Shown in pieces: positions 35,786 to 44,735 of a stretch of DNA of 64,000 nucleotides (position 1 is the stretch's first letter; each line of letters begins with the position of its first letter). The stretch covers positions 1-64,000 of the forward strand of contig VGEO01000002.1 in the NCBI GenBank assembly GCA_016869275.1, read 5' to 3'. Both the position numbers and the translations under genes were made by a program. The notes under the pieces were generated by a model. That model did no database searches and was not told the origin of the DNA. It was given only the letters and a program-made list of their open reading frames with translations. Source of the stretch: Alphaproteobacteria bacterium. GTDB lineage: Bacteria > Pseudomonadota > Alphaproteobacteria > SHVV01.

Positions 35786-36493
35786 ATGACCGCGTCCGAT
35801 GCGCCAAGCCTGAACCCGCTGTCCGCGACCGACGTCGGCGGCCACATCGCCCTGGTCCGCGCCCGAATTACCGCGGCGGCGAAGGCCGCTGGGCGCGCGG
35901 CCGCCGGGATCGAGCTCGTCGCCGTCTCGAAGGGGCACGCGGTCGAGCGGATCGCGGCCGCCATTGCCGCCGGCCAGCGTGTGTTCGGCGAGAACCGCGT
36001 GCAGGAAGCCGAGCGTAAATGGCCAGCGCTCAAAGCCGCGCACCCCGACCTGCGCCTGCATCTGATCGGACCGCTTCAGACCAATAAAGTCCGCGACGCC
36101 GTGGCGCTCTTCGACGTGATCGAGACGGTCGATCGGCCGAAGCTCGCCGAGGCCCTGGCCGGTGCGATCGCCAAGAGCGGTCGGGCGCCGGCCTGCTTCA
36201 TCCAGGTCAACACCGGCGAAGAGCCGCAGAAAGCCGGCGTTGCCCCGACCGAAGCCGACGGCTTCATCGCGGCGTGCCGCGAGCGCGGGCAGCTCCCGAT
36301 CGTCGGCCTGATGTGCATTCCGCCGGCGGCCGAAGAGCCGGCGTTTCATTTTGCGCTGCTCCGCGAAATCGCCCGGCGCAACGGGATCGCCCACCTCAGC
36401 ATGGGGATGAGCGCCGATTACGAAATTGCGATCGCGTTCGGCGCGACCCACGTCCGGGTCGGTACCGCGATTTTCGGCGAGCGTCCGGCCTAG
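35786..36493 (+). CDS. YggS/PROSC-family PLP homeostasis protein
   Basis: 235-residue PLP-binding barrel protein. The cofactor lysine lies in IELVAVSKGHAVE, and FGENRVQEAERKW, HLIGPLQTNKVRDAV, QVNTGEEPQKAGV and LSMGMSADYEIAIAFGATHVRVGTAIFG (shown in parts) are hallmark motifs. The family buffers free pyridoxal 5'-phosphate and affects amino acid and keto acid pools; no catalytic reaction is known. It is divergent from the ThiE-like gene and ends 5 nt from the convergent L,D-transpeptidase gene. Confidence 0.93.
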   Translation: MTASDAPSLNPLSATDVGGHIALVRARITAAAKAAGRAAAGIELVAVSKGHAVERIAAAIAAGQRVFGENRVQEAERKWPALKAAHPDLRLHLIGPLQTNKVRDAVALFDVIETVDRPKLAEALAGAIAKSGRAPACFIQVNTGEEPQKAGVAPTEADGFIAACRERGQLPIVGLMCIPPAAEEPAFHFALLREIARRNGIAHLSMGMSADYEIAIAFGATHVRVGTAIFGERPA

Positions 36494-36498
36494 CCCGT

Positions 36499-36996
36499 TT
36501 AAATAGGCTCGACCGCGAGCGTATCGCCCGGGCTGGCTTCGGCGATCAGCGCCAGAAGCTCGGTCAGAGCGATCGCGACGCAGCCCGCGGTCGCGGCAAA
36601 GTCCGGGGCGGCGACGTGGAGGAAGATCGCGCTTCCCAAGCCCGGCACCACCGGATCGTCGTTGTAGCCCAGGGGGACCACGAGATCGTAGAGCCGGTCC
36701 GTCCGCCACAGCCGCTCGTGGCGCGCCCGGTACGGGAGTGCGACCGGCCGGTTGTAGGACGGATCGTCGGGGTCGTCGCACCAGCCATCGTCGATGCCGA
36801 TCGCCCGGATCGCGAGCGCGGTTGCGGGCGGCGTCAGTCGGTCGGGCCGATAAAGCACCGAGCGCAGCGGGAAACGGCCGATCGGCGTGGCGCCGTCGCC
36901 TTCGCGCTTGGCGCGCGCGAGGCCACCGCGCCCGACCGCGCAACGGACGCGGCGGTCGCGCCAGGCGAGCGTGTTTCCGGCGACGATGATGTTCAT
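36499..36996 (-). CDS. YkuD-family L,D-transpeptidase-like protein
   Basis: 165 residues from the ATG at 36996 (a GTG at 37026 would add 10). The YkuD catalytic region is AIFLHVAAPDFAATAGCVAI with the His and nucleophilic Cys, preceded by KREGDGATPIGRFPLRSVLY and GYNDDPVVPGLG. It lacks a signal peptide or membrane helix, typical of the short alphaproteobacterial branch of this family, so where it acts is uncertain. A working enzyme would form 3-3 peptidoglycan crosslinks or attach proteins. The upstream unknown gene ends 30 nt before. Confidence 0.85.
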   Translation of the reverse strand: MNIIVAGNTLAWRDRRVRCAVGRGGLARAKREGDGATPIGRFPLRSVLYRPDRLTPPATALAIRAIGIDDGWCDDPDDPSYNRPVALPYRARHERLWRTDRLYDLVVPLGYNDDPVVPGLGSAIFLHVAAPDFAATAGCVAIALTELLALIAEASPGDTLAVEPI

Positions 36997-37026
36997 GCGA
37001 TCGGCGCGGGTCACCGCGCGTCGCAC

Positions 37027-37740
37027 TTAGAATACGTCAGGTGGCGGGATTTGGCCTAGCGTCGCCGCTTCGCGGGCCGCGGTATAGCTCAACAAGCGAT
37101 CGGCCAGCTGCTGCGCCGTCATTTCATCGGCGTGTGGGTTCTTTGCGGCCGGGCCTGGCGCGGGTGTACTGGCCGGCTTCCGACCCAAGAAATAGTTCGC
37201 CGGCAGCGGCAAGGGCTCGTAAAGCGGCTTACCCGGCGTTTTGCTTGCGAGACCGCGTTCGCTGCCGCTGGCGGCGCCGGTGCCCGATGGCCGGACGGGT
37301 ACGGCGGCTAGAGCCGAGGCCGGCGGGCCGAACTCGGCGGGCGTCGGGTTCGCCGGACTGATCGCGGCGACCGCGGTCGCCGCGGCGGTCGGCTTGGTGT
37401 CGAATCCGGCCATCGCCATCAGATGGCCGCCGACGTCACGCCCGGTCATGTCCTCGACGACGAGGTTGGCGAGCGAGGAGACGAAACCGATCGGTCCGCC
37501 GAACAGGGCGCCGCCGGCCAGGCGTGCCGCCGGGCCGATCGTATCGCCGGTAAGCGCCCGATAAACCGTCGACACGACCGGGATGTGCTGAAGCGGGTTG
37601 ATGAAATCGAGCAGGTCGGCGAACGAGACCTCGTCTTTGCCGCTCCCGCTCACGAACTTCGCGGTTCCGCCCGGCGCGTCGACCCGTGGGACGGTGTCGG
37701 CGAAGCCGTTGATGTGATGGTTGACCGCGAGGATTTCCAT
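37027..37740 (-). CDS. Conserved protein of unknown function
   Basis: 237 residues from the ATG at 37740 (21 nt further upstream is an alternative). I do not recognise a named domain. Residues about 40-115 look structured and conserved in style (SFADLLDFINPLQHIPVVST, YRALTGDTIGPAARLAGGAL, FGGPIGFVSSLANLVVED). The pattern of a Pro-rich turn then Gly-rich amphipathic helices suggests a membrane-associated or assembly protein. The rest is a Pro/Ala/Thr-rich linker and a C-terminal helix (MTAQQLADRLLSYTAAREA). No signal peptide. Upstream is an A+T-rich inverted repeat at 37786-37816. Confidence 0.7.
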   Translation of the reverse strand: MEILAVNHHINGFADTVPRVDAPGGTAKFVSGSGKDEVSFADLLDFINPLQHIPVVSTVYRALTGDTIGPAARLAGGALFGGPIGFVSSLANLVVEDMTGRDVGGHLMAMAGFDTKPTAAATAVAAISPANPTPAEFGPPASALAAVPVRPSGTGAASGSERGLASKTPGKPLYEPLPLPANYFLGRKPASTPAPGPAAKNPHADEMTAQQLADRLLSYTAAREAATLGQIPPPDVF

Positions 37741-37785
37741 GGTGCGCCAAGGACCTGCCAAGCAAGGGCCACGCCATCGGGTAGG

Positions 37786-37816
37786 CTAATTATTCCTAGG
37801 AGAATCAAATAATTAG
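37786..37816. promoter_or_regulatory. A+T-rich inverted repeat in a divergent promoter region
   Basis: CTAATTATT (37786-37794) and its exact complement AATAATTAG (37808-37816) flank a 13-nt spacer that contains CCTAGG. It lies between the divergent genes starting at 37740 and 37939 and contrasts sharply with the GC-rich surroundings. It resembles an operator for a dimeric regulator; the regulator is unknown. Confidence 0.5.
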
Positions 37817-37938
37817 TTCACCGCCTCGCGGCCCTGGCCGGGCGCCGGCAAAGCTTGCCGGGTAGCCCCGGGCGAGAGCGGTTTCGCCGACGCGGCGCCC
37901 GTACTAAAACTCGGGGCGGAAAAAACGCGAGAGGATCC

Positions 37939-38817
37939 ATGTTGTATCGAGGTTACGACCGTCAAGGACTCGACGCGCAGTACTTCATGCGCGCCCGCCA
38001 CCCCGATTGGGAGAACTGGTTCAAGAAATGGAAAGCGTGGAGCGAGAAGGTACGCGCGGCGCGCAGCGTCAAGCGCGATATCGCCTTCGGTCCGTCCAAG
38101 GACGAAACGCTCGACGTTTTTTACACCCGCTACAACCGTTCGCCGGTCCACGTCTTCATCCACGGCGGCTATTGGCAGGCGATGAGCAAGGACGACCATA
38201 GCTTCGTTGCCGATGGTCTGGTCGATGCTGGTGCGGCGGTCGTCATCCCGAACTATACGCTGGCGCCCGAGGCCGATATTGACGAGATCGTGCGCCAGTG
38301 CCGCGCGGCGATCGCCTGGACGTGGCGTAACGCCGCGAGCTTCGGCGGCGATCCCGGTCGTATTTTCGTCTCCGGCCATTCGGCCGGCGGGCACCTGACG
38401 GCGATGATGGTGTCGACCGACTGGCCGGCCTACGCACAGGATCTGCCGGCCGATCTCATCAAAGGCGGGTGCGCGATCTCCGGGCTGTTCGACCTCGAGG
38501 CGATGCGGCTCTGCTACGTCAACGACAAGCTCAAGCTCACGCCCGATCAGGTTCGCCGGCAGAGCCCGATCAACGCCCTGCCGGAACGGGGGGCGCCCCT
38601 GATCGTCGCGGTCGGCAACGACGAGACCTCCGAGTTCCACCGCCAGTCCGACACCTATGCGGCGCAGTGGCTCGCCAAGGGCTTTACGCTCCAGACCATG
38701 CGCCCGGCCGGGCTCAACCACTATTCGATCGTCGACGCCGTCGGCAATCCGCGCCACCCGCTGACGCGGGCCATGCTCGCGCAAATGGACCTGCCGGAGG
38801 ACCCAACCCGGACCTAA
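37939..38817 (+). CDS. Alpha/beta hydrolase (arylformamidase-like)
   Basis: 292 residues from the ATG at 37939, which follows GAGAGGA. The oxyanion motif is VFIHGGYWQAMSKDD, the nucleophile Ser is in VSGHSAGGHLTAMM, and the His is near GLNHYSIVDAVG. HGGYW plus GHSAGGH is the pattern of bacterial arylformamidase/kynurenine formamidase-like esterases (BD-FAE and hormone-sensitive lipase relatives). No tryptophan-degradation gene is nearby, so the substrate stays open. Confidence 0.85.
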   Translation: MLYRGYDRQGLDAQYFMRARHPDWENWFKKWKAWSEKVRAARSVKRDIAFGPSKDETLDVFYTRYNRSPVHVFIHGGYWQAMSKDDHSFVADGLVDAGAAVVIPNYTLAPEADIDEIVRQCRAAIAWTWRNAASFGGDPGRIFVSGHSAGGHLTAMMVSTDWPAYAQDLPADLIKGGCAISGLFDLEAMRLCYVNDKLKLTPDQVRRQSPINALPERGAPLIVAVGNDETSEFHRQSDTYAAQWLAKGFTLQTMRPAGLNHYSIVDAVGNPRHPLTRAMLAQMDLPEDPTRT

Positions 38818-38922
38818 GCCCACGGAACTGTGTAGCCGACGGGGACGCCGCGCCGGTTGTGGCCGCGAAGCGCCGGCCGCATATTTACGTGAACCTGCGG
38901 CGGCTCCCTCGGTAGAAGGGCC

Positions 38923-39609
38923 ATGTCGAACAAGAAACGCCTGCTTCTGATCGATGACAACGACGCATTGCGAACGGCGCTTCGCGAGCAACTCGATCTC
39001 AACGCCGAGTTCGCCACCGCCGAAGCCAACAACGGTGCCCGGGCCATCGAGCTTCTGAAAGGCGATCATTTCGACTTGGTGCTGCTCGACGTCGGCCTGC
39101 CCGACCTCGATGGACGCGAGGTGTGCCGGAACGTCCGCCGTGCCGGGATCAAGGTCCCGATCATCATGCTGACCGGGGCGAGCGGCGATTCGGACGCTAT
39201 TCTCGGGCTCGATGCCGGCGCCAACGACTATATTGCCAAGCCGTTCAAGTTGAACGTCCTGCTGGCGCGTATCCGCGCGCAGCTGCGTCAGCACGACCAA
39301 AGCGAGGACGCGGTATTCGCGATCGGTCCTTATACGTTCAAGCCGAGCGCGAAATTGCTGGTCCACAATCAGACGGCCAAGAAGGTCCGGCTCACCGAGA
39401 AAGAGACCTCGATCCTCAAGTATCTGTATCGCGCCGGACGATCGGTGCAGCGCGACGTGCTCCTGAGCGAGGTGTGGGGCTACAACGCGGGGGTCACCAC
39501 CCACACGCTCGAAACGCACGTCTACCGGCTGCGCCAGAAGATCGAGGACGATCCGACTGCCGCGGCGATACTCATCACCGAACCGGGCGGCTACCGGCTC
39601 AACCCTTAA
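38923..39609 (+). CDS. OmpR/PhoB-family response regulator (orphan)
   Basis: 228 residues. The receiver domain has acidic pocket Asp11-Asp12 (LLLIDDND), phosphoacceptor Asp56 (LLLDVGLPD), Thr84 (MLTGAS) and Lys106 (YIAKPFKL). The C-terminal winged helix of the OmpR type follows (LTEKETSILKYLYRAG, VTTHTLETHVYRLRQKIE). All phosphorylation residues are present, so it should be controlled by a histidine kinase, yet none is encoded in this window. It converges on the enoyl-CoA hydratase gene with a 3-nt gap. Confidence 0.92.
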   Translation: MSNKKRLLLIDDNDALRTALREQLDLNAEFATAEANNGARAIELLKGDHFDLVLLDVGLPDLDGREVCRNVRRAGIKVPIIMLTGASGDSDAILGLDAGANDYIAKPFKLNVLLARIRAQLRQHDQSEDAVFAIGPYTFKPSAKLLVHNQTAKKVRLTEKETSILKYLYRAGRSVQRDVLLSEVWGYNAGVTTHTLETHVYRLRQKIEDDPTAAAILITEPGGYRLNP

Positions 39610-39612
39610 ATG

Positions 39613-40371
39613 CTAGCGGCCGACGAAGCGAGGCGGCCGCTTCTCGGCGAAGGCCCGCGCGCCTTCCTGCGCGTCCTCGGACCGGAAGCAGCGGACTACC
39701 TCCTGGCGCGCGGCGTGGTCGTCGAGGGTGCCGCGTGCGATCGCGACCAAGGCGCGCTTCATCCCGGACACTGCGAGCGGCGCGGCATCGGCGAGTTGGC
39801 GGGCGAGCGTATCGGTCGCGGCCGCGAGCGCCTCGGGTTCGACCAGTCGATCGAGGTAGCCGATGGCGCGGAGCGTTTCGGCGTCGAGCTCGTCGCCCAG
39901 CAGGAAAATACGGCGCGCCGCCGCCGGACCTACCCGCTCGACGAAGCGCTTGAGCCCGTTGATGTAATAGAACACGCCGAGCTGCGCGGCCGGGACTTTG
40001 AGCCGCATCCCGGCGACGCCGATCCGGAAGTCGCAGGCGATCGCGAGGTCGGTCGCGCCGCCATAGACGCTGCCGTTGAGGGCGCAGATCGTCGGCATCG
40101 GCAGGGCCTCGAGGCGATCGACCACGGCCTCGAGCGGGTTGCGGTCCCAATCGGTGGTCGCGATGTTGCCGATATCGAAGCCGGCACTGAACGATTTGGC
40201 GCCGCGCGCGGTGAGGACGACGACTCCGATCGTGCGATCGGCTTCGATCGCATCGAGGGCGGCGGCAAACTCCGGCAGGTCGGCGGCGGCGATGACGTTG
40301 TGCCGCTCGGGCCGATTGAGGATCAACGTGACGCGCCGGTCTTGGCGCACATAGTCGAGAAACGGGGCCAC
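39613..40371 (-). CDS. Enoyl-CoA hydratase/isomerase family protein
   Basis: 252 residues from a GTG at 40371, chosen because AGGAGG lies just upstream and the domain starts there (VAPFLDYVRQDRRVTLILNRPERHN). Crotonase motifs are KSFSAGFDIGNI (oxyanion hole) and ALNGSVYGGATDLAIACDFRIG. The usual catalytic Glu positions of hydratases are not clearly conserved (KVPAAQLGVFYYINGL), so it may be another crotonase-type activity. Upstream in-frame codons to 40593 overlap the divergent gene and look non-coding. Confidence 0.87.
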   Translation of the reverse strand: MAPFLDYVRQDRRVTLILNRPERHNVIAAADLPEFAAALDAIEADRTIGVVVLTARGAKSFSAGFDIGNIATTDWDRNPLEAVVDRLEALPMPTICALNGSVYGGATDLAIACDFRIGVAGMRLKVPAAQLGVFYYINGLKRFVERVGPAAARRIFLLGDELDAETLRAIGYLDRLVEPEALAAATDTLARQLADAAPLAVSGMKRALVAIARGTLDDHAARQEVVRCFRSEDAQEGARAFAEKRPPRFVGR

Positions 40372-40521
40372 CGGACCTCCTTGATCGCCGACGCGGCGGG
40401 GCACGAGATCCCGTTGTCGGCCAACCGCTTGAAAACAACCCGAAAATAGCTTTTTCCCGCGCATTACGGTAAGCAGATTACGCCTCCCGCGGCGGAGGCC
40501 GGGACGAAAGGGGCGCGTCGA

Positions 40522-41358
40522 GTGGCGAGCGGTGACGATTTTTTCGTGCGCTTTTGGGGTGTCCGCGGCAGCGTCGCCTGCGCCAGCGGCCAAACCGTCA
40601 AGTACGGCGGCAACACCTCATCGCTCGAGATTCGCTGCGGCGCCCATATCCTGATGTTCGATGCCGGCACCGGGTTTCGCTATCTCGGCAACTCGCTCCT
40701 CAAGCAAGCGCCGGTCGAGGCCGATCTGTTTCTCACCCACACCCACCTCGATCACGTCGTCGGGCTGCCGTTCTTCGTTCCGGCCTTCAACCCGGCCAAC
40801 ACGTTTCGCATCTGGGCCGGCCATCTGCTGCCGAAGTACACGATCCGCGACGTCCTCGGCATGATGATGACGCCGCCGCTGTTCCCGGTGCCGATCGGAA
40901 TCTTCCGCGCCAATATCTCGTTTCACGACTTCAATGCCGGCGAGACGATCGAGCCCAAGCCGGGCATCGTCGTGCGGACGGTCGCGCTCAATCATCCCAA
41001 CAACGCGACCGGCTATCGCGTCGAGTTCAACGGCCGCTCGATCTGCTATCTCACCGATACCGAGCACAAGCCGGGGGCGCCCGATCGCAGCATCCTCGAC
41101 CTCATTCGCGACGCCGACATCGTTATCTACGACGCGATGTACACCGACGAGACGTTTCGCGGCCGCGAGGGCTGGGGCCACTCGACCTGGCAGGAAGGCT
41201 TGCGCCTTTGCGACGAAGCGCGGGTCAAGACCTATGTCGTCTTTCACCACGATCCGGATCATTCCGACGATTTCATGGACGGCGTCGCCAACCAGCTCGA
41301 AAAACTGCGTCCGGGCGCGGCCGTGGTCGCCCGCGAGGGCGCGGTGCTCAGGCCGTGA
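40522..41358 (+). CDS. Metallo-beta-lactamase-fold hydrolase, phosphodiesterase-like
   Basis: 278 residues from a GTG at 40522. The metal motif HTHLDH is at residues 73-78, with further ligands in NHPNN, TDTEH and FHHDPDHSDD. The opening FFVRFWGVRGSVACA and KYGGNTSSLEIRCG is typical of the small branch annotated as cAMP phosphodiesterase class II-like or PhnP-like. With a broken cyclase gene 850 bp downstream, a cyclic-nucleotide link is tempting but unproven. The next gene starts 10 nt after its stop. Confidence 0.88.
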   Translation: MASGDDFFVRFWGVRGSVACASGQTVKYGGNTSSLEIRCGAHILMFDAGTGFRYLGNSLLKQAPVEADLFLTHTHLDHVVGLPFFVPAFNPANTFRIWAGHLLPKYTIRDVLGMMMTPPLFPVPIGIFRANISFHDFNAGETIEPKPGIVVRTVALNHPNNATGYRVEFNGRSICYLTDTEHKPGAPDRSILDLIRDADIVIYDAMYTDETFRGREGWGHSTWQEGLRLCDEARVKTYVVFHHDPDHSDDFMDGVANQLEKLRPGAAVVAREGAVLRP

Positions 41359-41368
41359 CCGCCACCCC

Positions 41369-42208
41369 GTGAAACGCCTCCGCCGTGCCGCGCACGCCCT
41401 GGCGACGGTCTGGGGGACGAAACCGCGGGGCTATTTCATTCCCGACCGCTTCGCCGCCGCCTCCCGGCCCGATTATCGCTGGGTCGCGGCGCTGTTCGCC
41501 GCCCGGCGCGAGCGCTTTGCCGCGGTGATTCGGCTGATTGACGCCTACGCGGCCGAGCTCGCGGACATCGGGCGCGCCCCGCCGCCCGGCCCGCGCTGGG
41601 ATCAGGACTGGTTCCCGCGCCTCGACGCCGCCGCCCTTTACGCGATGACCCGAAACGAACGGCCGGCGCGGGCGGTCGAGATCGGCTCCGGCCACTCGAC
41701 CCGTTTCCTCGCTCGCGCGGTCGCCGACGGCAAGCTCGCGACCGAGATCGTCTGCATCGATCCGGCGCCGCGCGCGTCGCTAACGGGCTTGGCGATCGAA
41801 CGCATCACGACGACGCTGCAGGCCGCCGACCTCGCGCCCATCGATCGCCTGGGTGCGGGTGATCTCCTGTTCGTCGATTCGAGTCACGTCCTGATGCCCG
41901 GGAGCGATGTCGACGTGATCCTGAACGGTATCCTGCCCCGGCTGGCGGCCGGGGTCCTGATTCACGTCCACGACGTCTTTCTGCCCGAGCCTTACCCGAC
42001 GGCGTGGCGGTGGCGCGGTTACAACGAGCAGCTCGCGATCGCCGCGCTTCTCGGCAGCGGTACTTACGAGCCCCTGTTTGCGAGCGCCTATACCGCCCGT
42101 ACCCTCGGTCCCGAGATCGCGGCGAGTATCCTCGCCCGGCTGCCGCTCGTGCCGGGCGCGCTCGAATCGAGCCTGTGGCTCCGCAAAAGCCGGTCCACTC
42201 CATGTTGA
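41369..42208 (+). CDS. Class I SAM-dependent methyltransferase-like protein
   Basis: 279 residues from a GTG at 41369. The SAM loop is AVEIGSGHSTRFLARAV, followed by IVCIDPAPRASL and DLLFVDSSHVLMPGSDV, the pattern of Methyltransf_24-type proteins; GVLIHVHDVFLPEPYP follows. The C-terminus reads YNEQLAIAALLGSGTYEP. The substrate is unknown; relatives occur in glycan and natural-product clusters. Its stop overlaps the ATG of the broken cyclase gene, so the two were once coupled. Confidence 0.8.
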   Translation: MKRLRRAAHALATVWGTKPRGYFIPDRFAAASRPDYRWVAALFAARRERFAAVIRLIDAYAAELADIGRAPPPGPRWDQDWFPRLDAAALYAMTRNERPARAVEIGSGHSTRFLARAVADGKLATEIVCIDPAPRASLTGLAIERITTTLQAADLAPIDRLGAGDLLFVDSSHVLMPGSDVDVILNGILPRLAAGVLIHVHDVFLPEPYPTAWRWRGYNEQLAIAALLGSGTYEPLFASAYTARTLGPEIAASILARLPLVPGALESSLWLRKSRSTPC

Positions 42209-43549
42209 TCGGTCCGCGGTCGGGTGCCGGAAGCGACCTCGACCGCCAACCGGTGCTGGCCCGTATCTACGACGCGATCGAGCGCCAGCAGGCGGCCGGC
42301 AAGCGATTGATCAACTAGGCCCAACTCGCGGTGGTCGTGACGTTCGGGGTCTTTTACACGGTCTCGCCCAAGACCTTCGTCGCCGAACGCACCTTCGCGC
42401 CGGTCCCGTGGATGCTGGCGGCGCATCTCGGCTTCACGCTGGTCCGCCTCGGGCGGTCCCACCGCGGCGATTTGCCGCGGTGGTTTCTGACGCTTTCGGT
42501 CGCGATCCACATGGCGTTGTTGTTCGGTTTGATCTGGAGTTTCCACCTCCAGTATATGCAGCCGCCGGCATTCTACTTGAAAGCCCCGACCCTCCTGTAC
42601 GCGTTCATCTTTATCGCGCTACGAGCGCTCCGGTTCGACGCGCGCTATGTCATTCTGGCCGGCATCGCCGCTGCGCTCGGTTGGTCGATGTGGGTAGCGT
42701 TCGCCGTGTTCTCCGACCTGGCCGACAACATGATCACGCGCGACTAAGTCCGCTACATCACCTCAGCGGTCGTGTTATTGGGCGCCGAGTTCGACAAGAT
42801 CGTCTCGATTCTGCTAGTGACCGCGATCCTCGCTATCGCCATCACTCGGGCCCGCCGCACCCCAATCCAATCGGTGCGCGAAAGCGCCGCAGCGCGCGAT
42901 CTATCGCGCTTTTTTCGCGCCCGAAGTCGTGGCCCGTATCACCCAGGCCGAGCAGCAGATCCGCGCCGGCGAGGGCGATATCCGCGACCCCGCGATTTTG
43001 AACTGCGACATCCGGGGATTACGGCGCTTGCCAAGCGCCTGCCGACCTCGGACGTGATTAAACTCTTGGCCGACTACGAGACCCGCATGGTGGCGGCGAT
43101 CCAACGCCACGGCAGCTGTATCGACAAGTTCATGGGCGACGGCATCATGGCGACGTTCGGCGCGGTATTGCGGACCGAGACATTGCCGTTGACACGTTGC
43201 GCGCAATCGATGCGCTGGTCATCGCCGCCGACGAATGGGCGGCCGAACGGCGGCGCGCCGGGGCCGAGCCGCTCACCATTCACTTTGCGGTCGCGGTCGG
43301 CGCCGTGGTATTCGGCGCGGTCGGCGACGAGACCCGGCTCGAATACACGGTGATCGGCGATGCCGTGAACCTCGCCGCCAAGATCGAGAAACACAACAAG
43401 GTCGCGGGCACGCGGGCGCTCACCACCGCCGATGCCTGCGCGATTGCGGTACGCCAGGGCGCGTCGCGCCGGCTCCACCCAGCCACCGGCTTCACGAAAA
43501 GGTCGAAGGCGTCGCACAGGCCCTCGACCTCACCGTTCTCGCGCGTTGA
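42202..43549 (+). pseudogene. Broken adenylate/guanylate cyclase gene
   Basis: The remnant begins at the ATG at 42202. An in-frame TAG (42316-42318) and TAA (42745-42747) interrupt an N-terminal membrane region with about six helices. A six-T run near 42910 shifts the frame (+1); a base missing near 43018 restores it (GGATTACGGCG where GGATTCACGGCG is expected). Further shifts occur near 43180 and 43490. Pieced together, the class III cyclase domain is recognisable: AILNCDIRG, FMGDGIMATFG, VVFGAVGDETRLEYTVIGDAVN and AAKIEKHNKVAG. Two nonsense codons plus about four indels make it a pseudogene, although a few indels could be assembly errors. Confidence 0.85.
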
Positions 43550-43565
43550 TGCGGTGTTGGCGCCG

Positions 43566-44735
43566 CTATTTATAGGGATCGGCGGCGTCGCGCAGGCCAT
43601 CGCCGAAGAAGTTGAGCGCGAGAATGATCACGATCACCGGGATCACCGGGAAGAGCAGCCACGGGAAGACGGCGACCGCGTTGATGTTCTGAGCTTCGTT
43701 CAGGAGCACGCCCCAGCTCGTGATCGGCGGCCTCAAGCCGAGGCCGAGGAACGAGAGCGCGGTCTCGCCCAGGATCATGCCGGGGACCGCGAGCGTCGCC
43801 GAAGCGATCAAATGGCTCATGAAGCTCGGCATCAGGTGGCGGAAGATGATGCGGGACGGCGGCGCCCCCATGAGAATCGCCGCGGTGCAGAAGTCCTCTT
43901 CGCGCAAGGCCAGGAGCTTCGAGCGCACCGAGCGTGCGAGCCCGGTCCAGTCGAGCAGGCCCAAGATGATCGTGATCCCGAAGAAGACGACGATCGGGCT
44001 CCAGTCGACGGGGAGCGCGGCGCCAAGCGCCATCCACAGCGGCAGGTTGGGGAGCGAGCGCAGGATTTCGATCGAGCGCTGGACCACGGCATCGATCATG
44101 CCGCCGTAGTAGCCGGCCAAACCGCCGAGCACGATGCCCAGGACGAAGCTCACGGCGACGCCGATCAGGCCGACGGTGAGCGAGATGCGGGCGCCATAGA
44201 TGATGCGCGACCAGATGTCGCGGCCCAGGCGGTCGGTGCCGAGCCAGAAGAAGGTGCCGCCCTCGGCCGGGCACACGAAGTGGAACCGGCCCTCGATCGC
44301 GCCCCAGAAGCGATAACTATCGCCGAGGCAGAAAAAACGCAGCTTGTCGGCCTGGGTACGATCCTCGGTGTAGATCCACTGCATGGTCTCGAGCTTGAGC
44401 TCGGATTTGTAACGGTAGACGAACGGCCCGACGAACTGGCCGTCGTGAACCCAGCGGATCGACTGCGGCGGCGCGTAAATGTGAAACGGATCGCGCGTGT
44501 GAACGTGATAGGGCGCGAGCATTTCCGAAATGAAGATCGAGACATAGAACACGAGCAATATCATGCCCGACCACACCGCGACGCGGTGGCGGCGGAGCTT
44601 CCACCACATCATGGTCCACTGCGAGGCCATGAAGTAGCGTTCCTGCTCCGCCGTCATCTTTTCGACGGCGTAGGGGTCGAACGGCTCGCGCGAGATGTAG
44701 TGTGCGAGCGGCGCGTTGCGGGCGACGTCACTCAT
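43566..44735 (-). CDS. Peptide-type ABC transporter permease (DppC/YejE-like)
   Basis: 389-residue inner-membrane permease, BPD_transp family. The first helix is at residues about 54-72 (VWSGMILLVFYVSIFISEM). A large periplasmic insertion of about 110 residues (to about residue 180) follows, as in YejE-type permeases, then FWLGTDRLGRDIWSR, the standard DppC motif. The core has five more helices and the EAA loop, ILMGAPPSRIIFRHLMP. It is last of the importer operon and starts 4 nt inside the stop of the partner permease. Confidence 0.93.
   Translation of the reverse strand: MSDVARNAPLAHYISREPFDPYAVEKMTAEQERYFMASQWTMMWWKLRRHRVAVWSGMILLVFYVSIFISEMLAPYHVHTRDPFHIYAPPQSIRWVHDGQFVGPFVYRYKSELKLETMQWIYTEDRTQADKLRFFCLGDSYRFWGAIEGRFHFVCPAEGGTFFWLGTDRLGRDIWSRIIYGARISLTVGLIGVAVSFVLGIVLGGLAGYYGGMIDAVVQRSIEILRSLPNLPLWMALGAALPVDWSPIVVFFGITIILGLLDWTGLARSVRSKLLALREEDFCTAAILMGAPPSRIIFRHLMPSFMSHLIASATLAVPGMILGETALSFLGLGLRPPITSWGVLLNEAQNINAVAVFPWLLFPVIPVIVIILALNFFGDGLRDAADPYK

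Noticed and set aside
42331-42747. Independent small membrane protein gene
   Set aside because: It is in the same frame as the cyclase pieces on both sides and matches the usual membrane half of such cyclases, so it belongs to the pseudogene.
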